Source: a candidate division Zixibacteria bacterium HGW-Zixibacteria-1 (lineage in GTDB: Bacteria > Zixibacteria > MSB-5A5 > GN15 > PGXB01). Taken from it: a DNA stretch of 64,000 nucleotides. The notes beneath the pieces are model-generated. The model worked only from the letters and a program-made list of their open reading frames with translations, did no database searches and had not been told where the DNA came from. The DNA lies in contig PGXB01000001.1 in the NCBI GenBank assembly GCA_002838945.1, forward strand, positions 124,001 through 188,000, written 5' to 3'. This document shows positions 16,367-24,982 of this stretch, in pieces. The position numbers and the translations under genes were made by a program. Numbering within the stretch: position 1 is the first letter of the stretch; every line of letters begins with the position of its first letter.

Positions 16367-17142
16367 AATCCCAACAGCTTTTTTACCACATCGACCACGC
16401 CCAGCAGGGCGAGGGCCGAAACAATTACGACCGCGATAAGAATATATCGTACAAATGACGCCCCTCGTTCCACCGCCATTTTGGTCGCGACCCAGGCGCC
16501 CAGCATGTTGCCGACCGCAAGGATCAAACCGATCTCAAGACGAACCTGGCCGTTGTAAACAAAGACAGCGAGGGCGAAGATGGTGAACAGCATGATGATC
16601 AAATTTTTTATACCGTTGGCCCGCACCAGTTCATAACCGGCCCCCAGCACCAGCCCGGCCAGCAGAAAAATACCGACCCCGGCCTGAATAAAACCGCCAT
16701 AGACGCCGATGCCGAAGAATATCGCAAGCTGTATTATTCCCGGCCTTTGGGTCATCAGATCAGGATGGCCGACCAGCCAGCGTTTCGGCCTGATCAGGAT
16801 CACGACAAACATGACCACCATCAGGATTCCGATGGCGTGACGCATCATTTGTTCATCGAGATTGACGGCGATCTGCGCCCCGACAACCGCCCCGATCACG
16901 GCCGGCGCGGCCAGGGTAAGTCCTTTGGAGAGGTCAAGTTTCTTCTCTTTACGAAAAGCGCTCACGGCGACGACGGTTTGCAGCAGGATGGCTACCCGGT
17001 TGGTACCGTTGGCAATATTGGCCGGAAGGCCCAGGAATATCAGCAGCGGCAAAGAGATCAAAGAGCCGCTGCCGGCCAGCGTATTAATAAAACCGCAGGC
17101 AAATCCGGCCGCGATAACCAGGGGATAAATGTACCACTCCAA
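16363..17142 (-). CDS. TauE/SafE (TSUP) family permease
   Basis: Membrane protein of 259 residues with eight or so hydrophobic helices and the duplicated TSUP pattern: AAGFACGFINTLAGSGSLIS at the N-terminus and GVYGGFIQAGVGIFLLAGLV in the second half. Members move anions such as sulfite, sulfoacetate or related sulfur compounds across the inner membrane; the substrate here is not determined. The start is a TTG (17142) with GAGG nine bases upstream. The 3' end overlaps the convergent anti-sigma/TPR gene by its stop codon, so there is no room for a shared terminator. Confidence 0.88.
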   Translation of the reverse strand: MEWYIYPLVIAAGFACGFINTLAGSGSLISLPLLIFLGLPANIANGTNRVAILLQTVVAVSAFRKEKKLDLSKGLTLAAPAVIGAVVGAQIAVNLDEQMMRHAIGILMVVMFVVILIRPKRWLVGHPDLMTQRPGIIQLAIFFGIGVYGGFIQAGVGIFLLAGLVLGAGYELVRANGIKNLIIMLFTIFALAVFVYNGQVRLEIGLILAVGNMLGAWVATKMAVERGASFVRYILIAVVIVSALALLGVVDVVKKLLGF

Positions 17143-17221
17143 ATTTCAGAACCTCGCCAATCGAATTATTTTGAAAAAGAAGGTCATCAGATAAGGGTGA
17201 TCGAGCAAGCGATAAAAATTG

Positions 17222-17419
17222 TTAATCGAACAGAGTCGGCTGATAAGAGGCCCATTTGTGTGGATCGATCTGGTGCTGGTACTTATAGATACACTCGCCA
17301 TCCTTGCAAATATGCGGTCTCTTCTTGCCGATATATTCAAAGGAGCGGCCGCAGACATCACAGGTGGCGGTTTTCCAATCCAGTTTGGGCAATTGGGGTG
17401 TGTCTTTGTGAGTCGTCAT
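17222..17419 (-). CDS. small zinc-ribbon-like conserved protein
   Basis: A 65-residue cytoplasmic protein with a probable metal site: ATCDVCGRSF (CxxC) and later HICKDGECIYKYQH (Cys-x5-Cys with flanking His). Such a pattern fits a small zinc-binding fold; I do not recognise a named family. It lies between the TSUP and threonine synthase genes in the same orientation, with 79 bases to the former. No strong ribosome site precedes ATG 17419. The cysteine arrangement and the lack of a competing frame support it as real, but the function is unknown. Confidence 0.6.
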   Translation of the reverse strand: MTTHKDTPQLPKLDWKTATCDVCGRSFEYIGKKRPHICKDGECIYKYQHQIDPHKWASYQPTLFD

Positions 17420-17514
17420 ATTTAATTCATATTAATTTCTTATCTGCGCATCATCTTAATGATAATGCCGGTAATTAGCAATCACTTATTATATATTTTA
17501 ATTGAATCTGCAGA

Positions 17515-18702
17515 TCAATTCATATGCTCCTGTAAAACATCGAGATACTTATAGCCGCTGCCGGTGATGAAGATGACAATTTTGTCGGAAGCTTTTATAA
17601 AACCGGATCTAAGAAGTTTTTTCAGGGCCGCCAGCGAGGCGCCTCCTTCGGGTGAAGAGAAGATTCCTTCGTGCGAAGCCAGCGCGCGGGTGTCGGCCAT
17701 GATTTCATCATCCGAGACCGCTACCGCCGTCCCGCCGCTTTCGCGGATTGCCCTGAGCATCAGGAAATCGCCGACCGCTCCCGGAACGCGCAGTCCGGCC
17801 GCCAGCGTATGCGGGTTGTGCCATTCATCCGCCGCTTCTTTGCCGGCCTCGAAGGCGCGCGGAATCGGTGCGCACCCATCGGCTTGCACTGCAACCATTC
17901 TGGGCCGTTTCGGGCCGATCCAGCCCATTTTTTGCATTTCGTCGAAGGCTTTCCACATCCCGATCAGCCCGGTCCCGCCGCCGGTCGGATAGATGATGAC
18001 ATCCGGAAGATCATAGTCGAACTGCTCGGCCAGTTCATAACCCATCGTTTTCTTGCCCTCGATGCGGTATGGTTCTTTGAGTGTAGCCAGGGCAAACCAG
18101 CCCTCTTTCTTGACTTTTTCGGCCGCTTTGATGCCGCAGTCTTTGATGCTGCCGTCAACCAGTTCTATTTGCGCCCCGTGATAGACTCCATCGACCAGGA
18201 ACGGCGCCGGGACATCTTTCGGCATAATAATCATGCATTGTATCCCGGCCCGGGCGGCATACGCCGCCACCGCCGATCCGGCATTACCGGCGGTGGGGAT
18301 AATCAGCTTTTTGATGCCCAGTTCTTTGGCGCGGGAAACCGCCATCCCCAGCCCGCGCGCCTTGAATGAGCCGGTCGGGTTAACCGTTTCGTCTTTGAAG
18401 AACAAATTTTTCAGCCCGAGTTCATCGCCGATTTTGACCGATTCCAGAAGCGGCGTGCCGCCTTCACCAAGCGTCACGATATTCGACATATCTTTGACCG
18501 GGAGAATTTCCAGATATCGCCACATGACCGACGGGCGGGCCCGCAGGCTGTCAGGATTGATCAGCTCGGCGGCCATTCGGTAGTCATAATCAACCATAAG
18601 CGGTCCGCCGCACGGGCACAGGGTGTGAATCTCATCCATATTATGTCTGGCGTTGCATTTGGAACAGTAAAGATCTTTGACGGCGGTATTGGTTGACGGC
18701 AT
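17515..18702 (-). CDS. thrC: threonine synthase
   Basis: PLP-dependent enzyme of about 395 residues that makes L-threonine from O-phosphohomoserine. It has a short N-terminal Cys4 zinc-ribbon (YCSKCNARHNM and CPCGGPL), the substrate loop LGEGGTPLL, the PLP lysine in NPTGSFKARG, the glycine-rich phosphate loop TAGNAGSAVAAYAARAG, and the second PLP-binding segment YPTGGGTGLIGMWKAF. The ATG at 18702 is preferred over GTG 18714 because GAGG lies six bases before it. Other fold-type II enzymes (threonine dehydratase, cysteate synthase) are less likely given the zinc ribbon and GEGGTPL. With the dehydrogenase at the window start, threonine is both made and broken down. Confidence 0.92.
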   Translation of the reverse strand: MPSTNTAVKDLYCSKCNARHNMDEIHTLCPCGGPLMVDYDYRMAAELINPDSLRARPSVMWRYLEILPVKDMSNIVTLGEGGTPLLESVKIGDELGLKNLFFKDETVNPTGSFKARGLGMAVSRAKELGIKKLIIPTAGNAGSAVAAYAARAGIQCMIIMPKDVPAPFLVDGVYHGAQIELVDGSIKDCGIKAAEKVKKEGWFALATLKEPYRIEGKKTMGYELAEQFDYDLPDVIIYPTGGGTGLIGMWKAFDEMQKMGWIGPKRPRMVAVQADGCAPIPRAFEAGKEAADEWHNPHTLAAGLRVPGAVGDFLMLRAIRESGGTAVAVSDDEIMADTRALASHEGIFSSPEGGASLAALKKLLRSGFIKASDKIVIFITGSGYKYLDVLQEHMN

Positions 18703-18886
18703 TTCTATCCTCACTTATTACGGGTCAAGGCTATAACGGTCCATCACCAAGATAATATGAAGCGGGGAATGTATCCACCACCAAATTTATAAAAATCGAA
18801 AAAGACTTGCGGGCATTCACAAGAATATCTGATATTTCCGTCAAACCTGAAGTAACTTTTTGAGGAATAATAAGGTATTATAGATC

Positions 18887-19582
18887 ATGGGTTCAAGCTG
18901 GATTAAGACGATTGATCTCTGCCGCTATTATACGCGGGGGCGTTACGAGGTTCGGGCGGTGGATAATGTCAGCCTTTCATTGGAGAAGGGGGAGTTCCTG
19001 GCGATTGTCGGCGCTTCCGGATCAGGAAAATCGACGCTGTTAAATCTTATTGCGGGGCTTGACAGCCCGACGGCGGGCCGGATCGAATTCGAGGGAATCG
19101 CTTTGAACAGTCTCAGCCGCAAGGAGCTGGCATCATATCGCGCCCATAAAGTCGGCATGATATTTCAGTCCTTTAATCTGATGGCGCATTTGACGGCGCT
19201 GGAAAATGTCGAGCGGGCGCTTTTTTTCAATGATACACCACGGCGCAGGCGCAAAGAAATGGCTCTTGAGATTCTTGACCGGCTGGGCATGAGCGACCGT
19301 ATCGATCATCACCCGGCCGATCTCTCCGGCGGCGAGCAGCAGCGGGTGGCGGTGGCGCGGGCGCTGGTCAAGAATCCGGAAATACTTTTCGCCGATGAGC
19401 CGACCGGCAATCTCGACCGGGACAACAGTATCCAGATAGCCGATTTGATAACCGATCTCAACCGTCGCGGGCTCACCATAGTCATGGTTACGCATGATCT
19501 CGATATGGCCGGCAGCTATGCGGCACGGATGGTACGTATGAATTACGGCCGGGTAATCGATGATTCGGAGGCGGCAAAATGA
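18887..19582 (+). CDS. ABC transporter ATP-binding protein (MacB/LolD type)
   Basis: ATPase of 231 residues. Walker A is GASGSGKSTLLN, the Q-loop follows in IFQSFNLMAHLTA, the signature is LSGGEQQRVAVARAL, Walker B is ILFADEPTGNLD and the H-loop is MVTHDL. This sequence type pairs with FtsX/MacB-like permeases that drive lipoprotein or peptide extrusion rather than classical import. Its last four bases overlap the permease start (ATGA), so the two are translationally coupled. The cargo is unknown; there is no adjacent membrane-fusion protein. Confidence 0.95.
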   Translation: MGSSWIKTIDLCRYYTRGRYEVRAVDNVSLSLEKGEFLAIVGASGSGKSTLLNLIAGLDSPTAGRIEFEGIALNSLSRKELASYRAHKVGMIFQSFNLMAHLTALENVERALFFNDTPRRRRKEMALEILDRLGMSDRIDHHPADLSGGEQQRVAVARALVKNPEILFADEPTGNLDRDNSIQIADLITDLNRRGLTIVMVTHDLDMAGSYAARMVRMNYGRVIDDSEAAK

Positions 19583-21042
19583 AATTGCACGACTTCCTGA
19601 CCATCTCGACCGGCAACCTGTGGCGGATGAAACTGCGGGCCTTTTTGACCATATCCGGCGTGGTCATTGCCATCGCCGCTTTCGTGGCGATGCTTTCCTT
19701 CGGCGCCGGAATGCAGAAAAACGTATCGGAGCAGTATCAAAAGCTGGGATTGTTAACGACCATGCAGGTCTTTCCGCCGAAAGACAACCAGCCCTCCGAT
19801 TCCACGGGGGCAGTTATTCTCGACAGCAAAGCGGTCGCAGCTATTTCCAAAATCCCGGGTGTACGGCTGGTCTATCCGTTTAATTCATTCACGGTAACGG
19901 CCGGCATTATCGACACGCAGTTGTCGCTTTCGGCGCAGGCGCTCCCGATCGACGCCATGAAAACCAAAGCATACTCGAATTTCGCCGCCGGCTCGGCATT
20001 CGAAAACGACAGCGCCAAAGAAGTTGTCGTTACCGAAGAACTGCTCAGAATGCTCGACATCGACAAGGCCGACTCGCTGATCGGGAAACAGCTGATTATA
20101 TCGGTCAGCGTGGCCAGTATCGACAGCGGCATTGTGCACATCATTCCCAAAATGGACAGCACGCTCAAGCAGAGGATCAATCAGATACAATTCGATTCGC
20201 TGATTCACGCCGCCTATATCAAAAGGGTGGTTCGACAGGAACTTGGCTATGCCATGGGAAGGTTTCTGGATGGTTTCTTCAATGCCAAAGCGCTGGTCAG
20301 CGATACATTGATTATCAGGGGAGTACTGGAGAGCCGTCATGGCGGCCCGATTCGCGTCAACCCGCTGATTATTCCAGCGGCGACAGCGGCCCGATTCAGT
20401 GCCGGCGGCATTACCGATGACCCGACGGCATTGTTTGCCTCGCTTCAGAGCGGAACGTTGCTGACCGCCGACGGCAATCAGGACGGCCGGTCATACCCGA
20501 AAATAACCGTCGATCTCGAACCGAATATACCGTATACCTCGGTTCGCGATACCATCAAAGCACTCGGATACCGGACCTTCAGCTTTGCCGAGGAATTCGC
20601 CCAAATGCAGAAATTTTTTATCTATTTCGATATGGCCCTCGGCGTTATTGGCTTGATTGCGCTGATCACGGCCTCGTTGGGTATTGTCAACACCATGGTG
20701 ATGTCGATTATCGAACGCCGCCGTGAGATAGGCATTCTCAAATCGCTCGGCGCCGATGAGCGCGATATCCGGCTATTGTTTCTGGCCGAATCCGGTTTGA
20801 TCGGCGCCATTGGAGCCTCGTTTGGAATTATTTTCGGGTGGGTTATCACGAGGGTGGCATCCATGGTGATCAAGATTATCATGCAGAAACAGGATATACC
20901 CGAAATGGAGCTGTTCGCCCTGCCGCCATGGCTAATACTGACCGCGCTATTATTCGGCCTGCTTGTCAGTCTTGCGGCCGGATTTTATCCCGCTTCGCGG
21001 GCGGCACGAGTCGATCCGGTCGAGGCCCTTCGCACCGAATAG
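19579..21042 (+). CDS. ABC transporter permease (MacB/FtsX family)
   Basis: Membrane protein of 487 residues with the MacB layout: one N-terminal helix (LRAFLTISGVVIAIAAFVAM), a large periplasmic domain (about 45-350), and three C-terminal helices within the FtsX domain (ALGVIGLIALITASLGIVNT, then EIGILKSLGA, LIGAIGASFGIIFGWVITR and LILTALLFGLLVSLAAGFYP) ending in ASRAARVDPVEALR, the usual FtsX tail. It works with the ATPase overlapping its start. The likely role is mechanotransmission-type export or lipoprotein handling; the substrate is not known. It ends 17 bases before the convergent sulfatase-like gene. Confidence 0.92.
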   Translation: MKLHDFLTISTGNLWRMKLRAFLTISGVVIAIAAFVAMLSFGAGMQKNVSEQYQKLGLLTTMQVFPPKDNQPSDSTGAVILDSKAVAAISKIPGVRLVYPFNSFTVTAGIIDTQLSLSAQALPIDAMKTKAYSNFAAGSAFENDSAKEVVVTEELLRMLDIDKADSLIGKQLIISVSVASIDSGIVHIIPKMDSTLKQRINQIQFDSLIHAAYIKRVVRQELGYAMGRFLDGFFNAKALVSDTLIIRGVLESRHGGPIRVNPLIIPAATAARFSAGGITDDPTALFASLQSGTLLTADGNQDGRSYPKITVDLEPNIPYTSVRDTIKALGYRTFSFAEEFAQMQKFFIYFDMALGVIGLIALITASLGIVNTMVMSIIERRREIGILKSLGADERDIRLLFLAESGLIGAIGASFGIIFGWVITRVASMVIKIIMQKQDIPEMELFALPPWLILTALLFGLLVSLAAGFYPASRAARVDPVEALRTE

Positions 21043-21058
21043 AAATCATTAATCGATA

Positions 21059-22996
21059 TTATCGTCTGGCCGGGACGCCGAGCCGGATATGGCCCAGCGC
21101 ATAACGGCCGTCGCCATTGCGGGGAATAATCAAAATATTGTCATAGCCGGCATAGGCCGTCTCCTGCGGAATGGCCAAGGTATCGATACGCAGGGCATCG
21201 CCGGTGACATTCAGAGCGGGAAGCATCATCTCGACAAGATCAGTATCGCCTTTTCGGAACCGTACCAGGTACTCATCATTGCGATCGGCGGTTATTTCCA
21301 TCAATGTCGAATGATACATTCTTTCAAGATCGATGCACAGACCCTGAGGAGTCATCCGTATGCACTGCCCGGAATTGGGATTGGTCCCTGCAGGCAACGG
21401 ATGACTGACATGGAGGTACTTAATTTTTCCCGGCGACAGAGACAAATAGTAATCAAGCAAATATTCATATATGCGGCCGCTGTCGTTGGTAATCGGCATA
21501 AAGCCAAAAGGGTGCTCCCAGGTGCTGTAATAACTCAGGTCAGGGAGCAGATCATAGCGGCAGTCGAACAGGATATTGGCTATGACCCGGAAGGTGTTGA
21601 CCGGACTGACGGCATCATAAACATAAGCGCTGTCACTTTGCGGAAGCAGGACGGCATTGAGAATGGAAAAGCGTTCTTTAAGATTGGTCTCCGCCGATCC
21701 GACCCAGCTTAATTCCGAGCCGGGCCCATGATCAGCCTGTATGATGATGATCGGCCGGTTTTCGGGATCGATGGAAAGCAGGTGGTTAATGACCGCTTCC
21801 ATTTGTCCATTGATAAATTTCACCTGATTGATATAGCCGTTTCGATACTCATCGACTGTCCCGCCCTCATTGAGGAAATGCGAGCCGTCCTCCATGTTGA
21901 ACGGCCGCTCCGGGCGAAGGCTCTCGCCGTTCGGGCCGAAGACAAACGGCGGATGCGGGCAGATGATATGGGCAAAGACAAATTGCGGCGCGGCGGCTTT
22001 TTTGCGATCGGCAAGATTCGCTATGATATGCATAATGCGGTTGTGATGAATTTCGAACGGCGAATAGATGCGGCTCAGGATCACCGGCAGCGGTGTGAAT
22101 GATAACAGCATGTTGGCGAATTCACCGGGCATCCATGAAGCGCTGATGTAATTATCCACCTCGCGTATCTCCGAAAGGCCGTATCCCGATGAAAAAGCTG
22201 AAGTCGTATAACCAGCTCTTTTGAACAGTTCCAGAACTTTATTATGGCGCAATCTCTCATACAAGCGCAAGCGATCGCTCGAGAGCGAATCCAATGAAAC
22301 CAGATTCGGGACATAATCCATGTTGAATGTCGTAGCCAATGACAGCAGGGTCTGTCCATAGTTGGAATGACTGCTGTCGGCAACGGTGAAACCGCGGTTT
22401 CTGAGAAAGTCGATAAACTCCGAATTGTCGTACTGGTATATTTCGGAAAGCACGTCGGCGCGGGCATAGCCATCGAGGACAATGAAATAAGCATCGGGAA
22501 GATTTTCACTTTGTTTGATGCTTTGCGAATTTTCCGATATTATGTCCGGCGCGGAAACGCTCGAAATAAACACGATTCCAATTCGGATTATCTGAATAAG
22601 CAGCAGTGCTGCCGCAACTATATTCAGAATTCTTGTCGTTTGATTCAGTTTCGGCTTTTTCAGGATGATGACGAAGATAATTATCAGCAGTACGAACGTG
22701 CAAATCACCAGAAGCAGCCACGGCGAGATATAATTATTAAGCGAGCGGGCCAGATGACCGTAGGAGAAGAAGAAAAGCGTCATGACTGAAGTAATCAATC
22801 CGGCCCTGAGCCAATCTTTTAGTATTAGATTGAAAATCGACACGACGGCCGAAGCAGTTATAATAATCAGAAACGCCGGAAAAAAAATGTCGCTGAAATA
22901 CGTCTGTCCGACATTAAGGGCGTAGAGAAAGAAAACCGGAAAAAGGGCGAATAAAAACGGGTGCAGGATGTATGGACGGCTGCCGCGCGATTTCAT
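21059..22996 (-). CDS. membrane sulfatase-like hydrolase (alkaline phosphatase superfamily)
   Basis: Membrane-anchored protein of 645 residues. Five hydrophobic segments fill the first 170 residues, and the rest is an extracytoplasmic sulfatase-fold domain: NLPDAYFIVLDGYARADVL holds the first metal site and presumed Thr/Ser-type nucleophile region, and later come FAHIICPHPPFVFGPNG and IIIIQADHGPGS (the conserved Asp-His). This layout is shared with LTA-synthase-like and phosphoethanolamine-transferase-like enzymes, but sequence alone does not show the substrate. Modification of surface glycans or lipids is a reasonable guess. Its start overlaps the methyltransferase stop by four bases, in a three-gene operon read from 24597. 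Confidence 0.82.
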   Translation of the reverse strand: MKSRGSRPYILHPFLFALFPVFFLYALNVGQTYFSDIFFPAFLIIITASAVVSIFNLILKDWLRAGLITSVMTLFFFSYGHLARSLNNYISPWLLLVICTFVLLIIIFVIILKKPKLNQTTRILNIVAAALLLIQIIRIGIVFISSVSAPDIISENSQSIKQSENLPDAYFIVLDGYARADVLSEIYQYDNSEFIDFLRNRGFTVADSSHSNYGQTLLSLATTFNMDYVPNLVSLDSLSSDRLRLYERLRHNKVLELFKRAGYTTSAFSSGYGLSEIREVDNYISASWMPGEFANMLLSFTPLPVILSRIYSPFEIHHNRIMHIIANLADRKKAAAPQFVFAHIICPHPPFVFGPNGESLRPERPFNMEDGSHFLNEGGTVDEYRNGYINQVKFINGQMEAVINHLLSIDPENRPIIIIQADHGPGSELSWVGSAETNLKERFSILNAVLLPQSDSAYVYDAVSPVNTFRVIANILFDCRYDLLPDLSYYSTWEHPFGFMPITNDSGRIYEYLLDYYLSLSPGKIKYLHVSHPLPAGTNPNSGQCIRMTPQGLCIDLERMYHSTLMEITADRNDEYLVRFRKGDTDLVEMMLPALNVTGDALRIDTLAIPQETAYAGYDNILIIPRNGDGRYALGHIRLGVPARR

Positions 22997-24375
22997 CTGC
23001 CGGACATGAGATAGAGAGTTCTTCTGGTGTCGATAATCGGCTCGGACCTTATGATATTGAAATGCTCGGCGAAGGCCTTCTCGAAGGCTTCCTGAGTGTA
23101 ATCATCAAAAATATCGCGGCGGCTGGCCAGCATCCGCTGCACCTGTGAATCATCCTTAGGTACGAATTCGATGATGAGATTCTGTCCGATGGCACGAAAG
23201 AAATGGGCTATCTGCCCGAAGGCCAGGTTATCGCCGATAGCGAGGTGATGTATCAGGGCCAGGGCCATAACGGTATCGGCCGGCGCCCGCTCGAGAAGAG
23301 ACATCCGTTCCCGGTGCGCCCAACCTGTCCCGGAACTGGGATTAACCAGGTCGAGCACGAGCGGCAAAATCCGTCTTTCGCCGGCGCGAATATTTTCAAT
23401 ATAATCTTCCTCGACCGCGCCGTAATCGAGATCGAAAGCCACCGTGAAGGCGCCTTTTTCGGCCGCCAGACGGCTGAAACGGCCGTTGTTGGCGCCCAGA
23501 TCCCAGAGACGGGTCGGCATGGTCATATCAATATATTGTGAGACAAGCTGTTGCTTGTGCTCCAGCGCCGCGGAATCATAATTGTTGTTATCGTAATAAT
23601 CGGCCCAGAGCGTTTTCTTTCGGCGCCATTTCAGTTTTCGGACAGCCGATTCGAGACTGTCGATCAATCCCAACATGGCGTTTCGGCTCACCATACCGCC
23701 GCCGTTATGTATGCTTTTCGATTTGAAATGGCGCTGGCTCCGGACATGAAGATGAATATGGGCCAGCAGCGGGAGCGACAGCCATGTCCGCCAGGGAAGA
23801 AGCGCGGCGGTCATATCGAGCGGGATACCGTCAAGATGCACCCGCATCAACTGCCCGAAGCGAATATCGAGGTAACTCATCAAAGCCAGCGGCGCCAGGA
23901 AATGCCGGCAGAACTGGCGATAAGCGAGCCATGGCTCGCCCTCGATATATTTTTCGAAAGAAAGGGTGTCGATCAGAATCGGGCGGCCGTTGTCGAACTG
24001 GATATTATAGGCAGAGGCATCCTTGAGGGTCATGCTGCACTCAAGAGCCTGTTTTTGTATTTCGAGGGTGGCCAGAGCGGCATCCTTGAGCTGGCTGAAA
24101 CACCACTCATACGGATACGAGATAAATTCTATCCGGCGCGGTTTGATGACCTTATAGGCCGCTTCGGGCTCGATTGGCGGATGATCGGTTTCTTCGTGCG
24201 CAACCAGAAGGTTCGCCTCCACCAGCCTGCGATACAGCCCGGAATCAATCAAATGGTCATAGTTATCGCGGTAAGAGAGGTTAACCTGGCGATAGAGCGC
24301 GCTTCCATGGCTGAAAATAAAACCGGCGGGGTCGCGGAAAGATCCGGCCACCCGGCTGTCGGCTGGTGCGCGCAT
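22993..24375 (-). CDS. class I SAM-dependent methyltransferase, NoeA-like
   Basis: Cytoplasmic protein of 460 residues with two parts. The N-terminal half (about 1-215; FIFSHGSALYRQVN, YPYEWCFSQLKDAALATLEI, NGRPILIDTLSFE) resembles the NoeA-like/'nodulation' methyltransferases and contains a small kinase-like FDNGRPILIDT segment. The C-terminal half holds the SAM site: MPTRLWDLGANNGRFSRLAA with the acidic strand AFDLDYGAV and later MALALIHHLAIG. It starts directly after the small membrane protein stop (no gap) and overlaps the sulfatase-like gene by four bases. The three probably act together on a surface molecule (inference). Confidence 0.82.
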   Translation of the reverse strand: MRAPADSRVAGSFRDPAGFIFSHGSALYRQVNLSYRDNYDHLIDSGLYRRLVEANLLVAHEETDHPPIEPEAAYKVIKPRRIEFISYPYEWCFSQLKDAALATLEIQKQALECSMTLKDASAYNIQFDNGRPILIDTLSFEKYIEGEPWLAYRQFCRHFLAPLALMSYLDIRFGQLMRVHLDGIPLDMTAALLPWRTWLSLPLLAHIHLHVRSQRHFKSKSIHNGGGMVSRNAMLGLIDSLESAVRKLKWRRKKTLWADYYDNNNYDSAALEHKQQLVSQYIDMTMPTRLWDLGANNGRFSRLAAEKGAFTVAFDLDYGAVEEDYIENIRAGERRILPLVLDLVNPSSGTGWAHRERMSLLERAPADTVMALALIHHLAIGDNLAFGQIAHFFRAIGQNLIIEFVPKDDSQVQRMLASRRDIFDDYTQEAFEKAFAEHFNIIRSEPIIDTRRTLYLMSGR

Positions 24376-24597
24376 TTATTCGGCCTTGTCTCTCCGGCGG
24401 AGACGGGAGACGCGCTCCCTGATTCTGCCGAACGACATCTTGACGGCGAATATTCCGCCCAGCACACCGGCCATGAGGATCTGTATGAAGTAACTTCCCG
24501 ATGACGGATCGATATAGGCGTTGGCCCGCGGAGTAAAAATGAAGATTAGTAATATCGAAATAACCGACAATTCAACGATTTTTTTCACGACAATCAT
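24376..24597 (-). CDS. small two-helix membrane protein with YIDPSSGS motif
   Basis: A 73-residue protein. A first hydrophobic segment or signal (VELSVISILLIFIFTPRANA) is followed by AYIDPSSGSYFIQILMAG, a second helix and a basic tail (RIRERVSRLRRR). The YIDP(G/S)xGS motif at the membrane surface recurs in small proteins found beside sulfatase-like and methyltransferase genes; the function is unknown to me. ATG 24597 is used because GAGG lies six bases before it; a longer frame from 24684 adds a polar stretch that is unlikely before a signal. It is the first gene of the three-gene minus-strand operon ending at 21059. Confidence 0.7.
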   Translation of the reverse strand: MIVVKKIVELSVISILLIFIFTPRANAYIDPSSGSYFIQILMAGVLGGIFAVKMSFGRIRERVSRLRRRDKAE

Positions 24598-24982
24598 CCA
24601 CAACCTCGCTTCGTCCCACTCACGACAGTCGCAGCTATTTGTTGCCCTCACGATCGGTGGTTTGGCGGTGAGGCATCGCGGCAAGTATTAACAGCAGCTT
24701 CGTAAGTAATCTACTGGTTCAATTCTCCTGCCCATTCACACCGGGCGCAGTGATTATATAATCTTTTCCGTTTCTGTCAAGCGCCTATTTGTATTATTGG
24801 CGCCTATTTATATTTATAGACGTGCATACCATTAATATTATGGTATTAAATACGCCCGAATCTGGCAAAGGTTGCTTTATGGCGGGGAATATCTTATTTT
24901 ATGCGTAAGGGTTTACAAATTTAAATTGAACGCGGGTTCAGTTTGTCGGTGGATATTTATTAAAAATAATCGGGAGGCAGTA
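24598..24982. other. 385-base divergent intergenic region with an AT-rich palindrome
   Basis: Promoter region shared by the methyltransferase operon (minus) and the TIR gene (plus). Near-direct repeats of GCGCCTATTT lie at about 24780 and 24799. A near-perfect palindrome with arms ATACCAT (24826-24832) and ATGGTAT (24840-24846) is centred about 145 bases before the TIR start and could be an operator. I see no gene here. Confidence 0.4.

Noticed and set aside
23551-24504. 317-codon open frame on the plus strand
   Set aside because: It is antisense to the NoeA-like methyltransferase and the small membrane protein, both well supported.
24700-24760. GGTTCAATTCTCC-like segment considered as a tRNA 3' end
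   Set aside because: No acceptor, D or anticodon stem can be formed upstream; no tRNA is supported anywhere in the window.
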